Shown here: positions 13,515 to 13,628 of the stretch, piece after piece
Layout: every line of letters starts with the position of its first letter
How positions within the stretch are numbered: position 1 is the stretch's first letter
From: an uncultured Porphyromonas sp.
GTDB taxonomy: Bacteria; Bacteroidota; Bacteroidia; Bacteroidales; Porphyromonadaceae
Reading direction: 5' to 3'
Length of the DNA stretch: 13,628 nucleotides
Assembly (NCBI RefSeq): GCF_947254915.1
Contig: NZ_CAMYEZ010000050.1
Span: 1-13,628, forward strand
Made by a program: the position numbers and the translations under genes
Notes under the pieces: generated by a model
What the model was told of the DNA's origin: nothing
The model's input: the letters and a program-made list of their open reading frames with translations, nothing else
The model's database searches: none

Positions 13515-13628
13515 CCTCTGAGGAAATCGAAAATGCCTCGGTAGAAAATGGGAATCCGCCACAGAGGAATAAAAAAATTCTTCCGAACTTTGATTTGCTT
13601 CTTCCGAAGTTTCATTTCATTCTTCCGA
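13515..13628. repeat. Dispersed intergenic repeat, copy 2 (cut by window end)
   Basis: The inverted counterpart of 7345-7470: CTTCCGAA-containing 21-bp units at 13572-13628, preceded by TGAGGAAATCG near 13520. It continues beyond the window. It directly abuts MITE-like copy 3, and a GAGGAAATC remnant also lies beside copy 1 (about 1580), so the two repeat types tend to sit together. Confidence 0.65.

Overview
The window reads as chromosomal DNA of an anaerobic Bacteroidota, most likely a Porphyromonas species. The support is a protein with a type IX secretion (T9SS) C-terminal signal, promoters of the Bacteroidota form TAnnTTTG, the linked set purN / acpP-fabF-rnc, a rubrerythrin, and short palindromic intergenic repeats. 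The genus is inferred from gene style and not from any search. All recognised genes look intact except the first, which is cut by the window edge.

Layout. 1-1521 (+) is the 3' part of a secreted leucine-rich-repeat adhesin-like protein, closed by a strong terminator. 1564-2433 is a gene-poor repeat zone with two near-identical copies of a nested-palindrome, MITE-like element, fragments of it, and a hairpin-rich spacer. 2434-5097 (-) is the fatty-acid/RNA-processing operon acpP-fabF-rnc, whose two spacers hold clear RNA hairpins. purN (5295-5882, +) diverges from acpP. It converges within 5 bp on a DUF2130 protein (5888-7201, -). 7202-7642 holds divergent promoters and a second dispersed repeat family. 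7643-8224 (+) is rubrerythrin with a textbook Bacteroidota promoter and its own terminator. 8325-12027 (-) is a tight three-gene set (GNAT/FemAB-like protein, polysaccharide deacetylase-like protein, family-4-like glycosyltransferase) that looks like an envelope glycan module. 12103-13239 (-) is recA. The end of the window carries a third MITE-like copy (inverted) and a second copy of the dispersed 21-bp-unit repeat.

How the genes relate. AcpP carries the acyl chain that FabF elongates, and RNase III is encoded downstream on the same strand, so the RNA hairpins in that operon are candidate processing or attenuation sites. Rubrerythrin and RecA are stress-defence functions (peroxide and DNA damage). 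The three-gene glycan set probably modifies surface polysaccharide, but its substrate cannot be read from sequence.

I did not find a clear new defence or mobile system. The observations most worth checking are the nested-palindrome element family, a longer than usual DNA-binding loop L2 in RecA, a hairpin shared by the overlapping 5' ends of the purN and acpP transcripts, the structured acpP-fabF spacer, and the nuclease-like signature in the DUF2130 protein.
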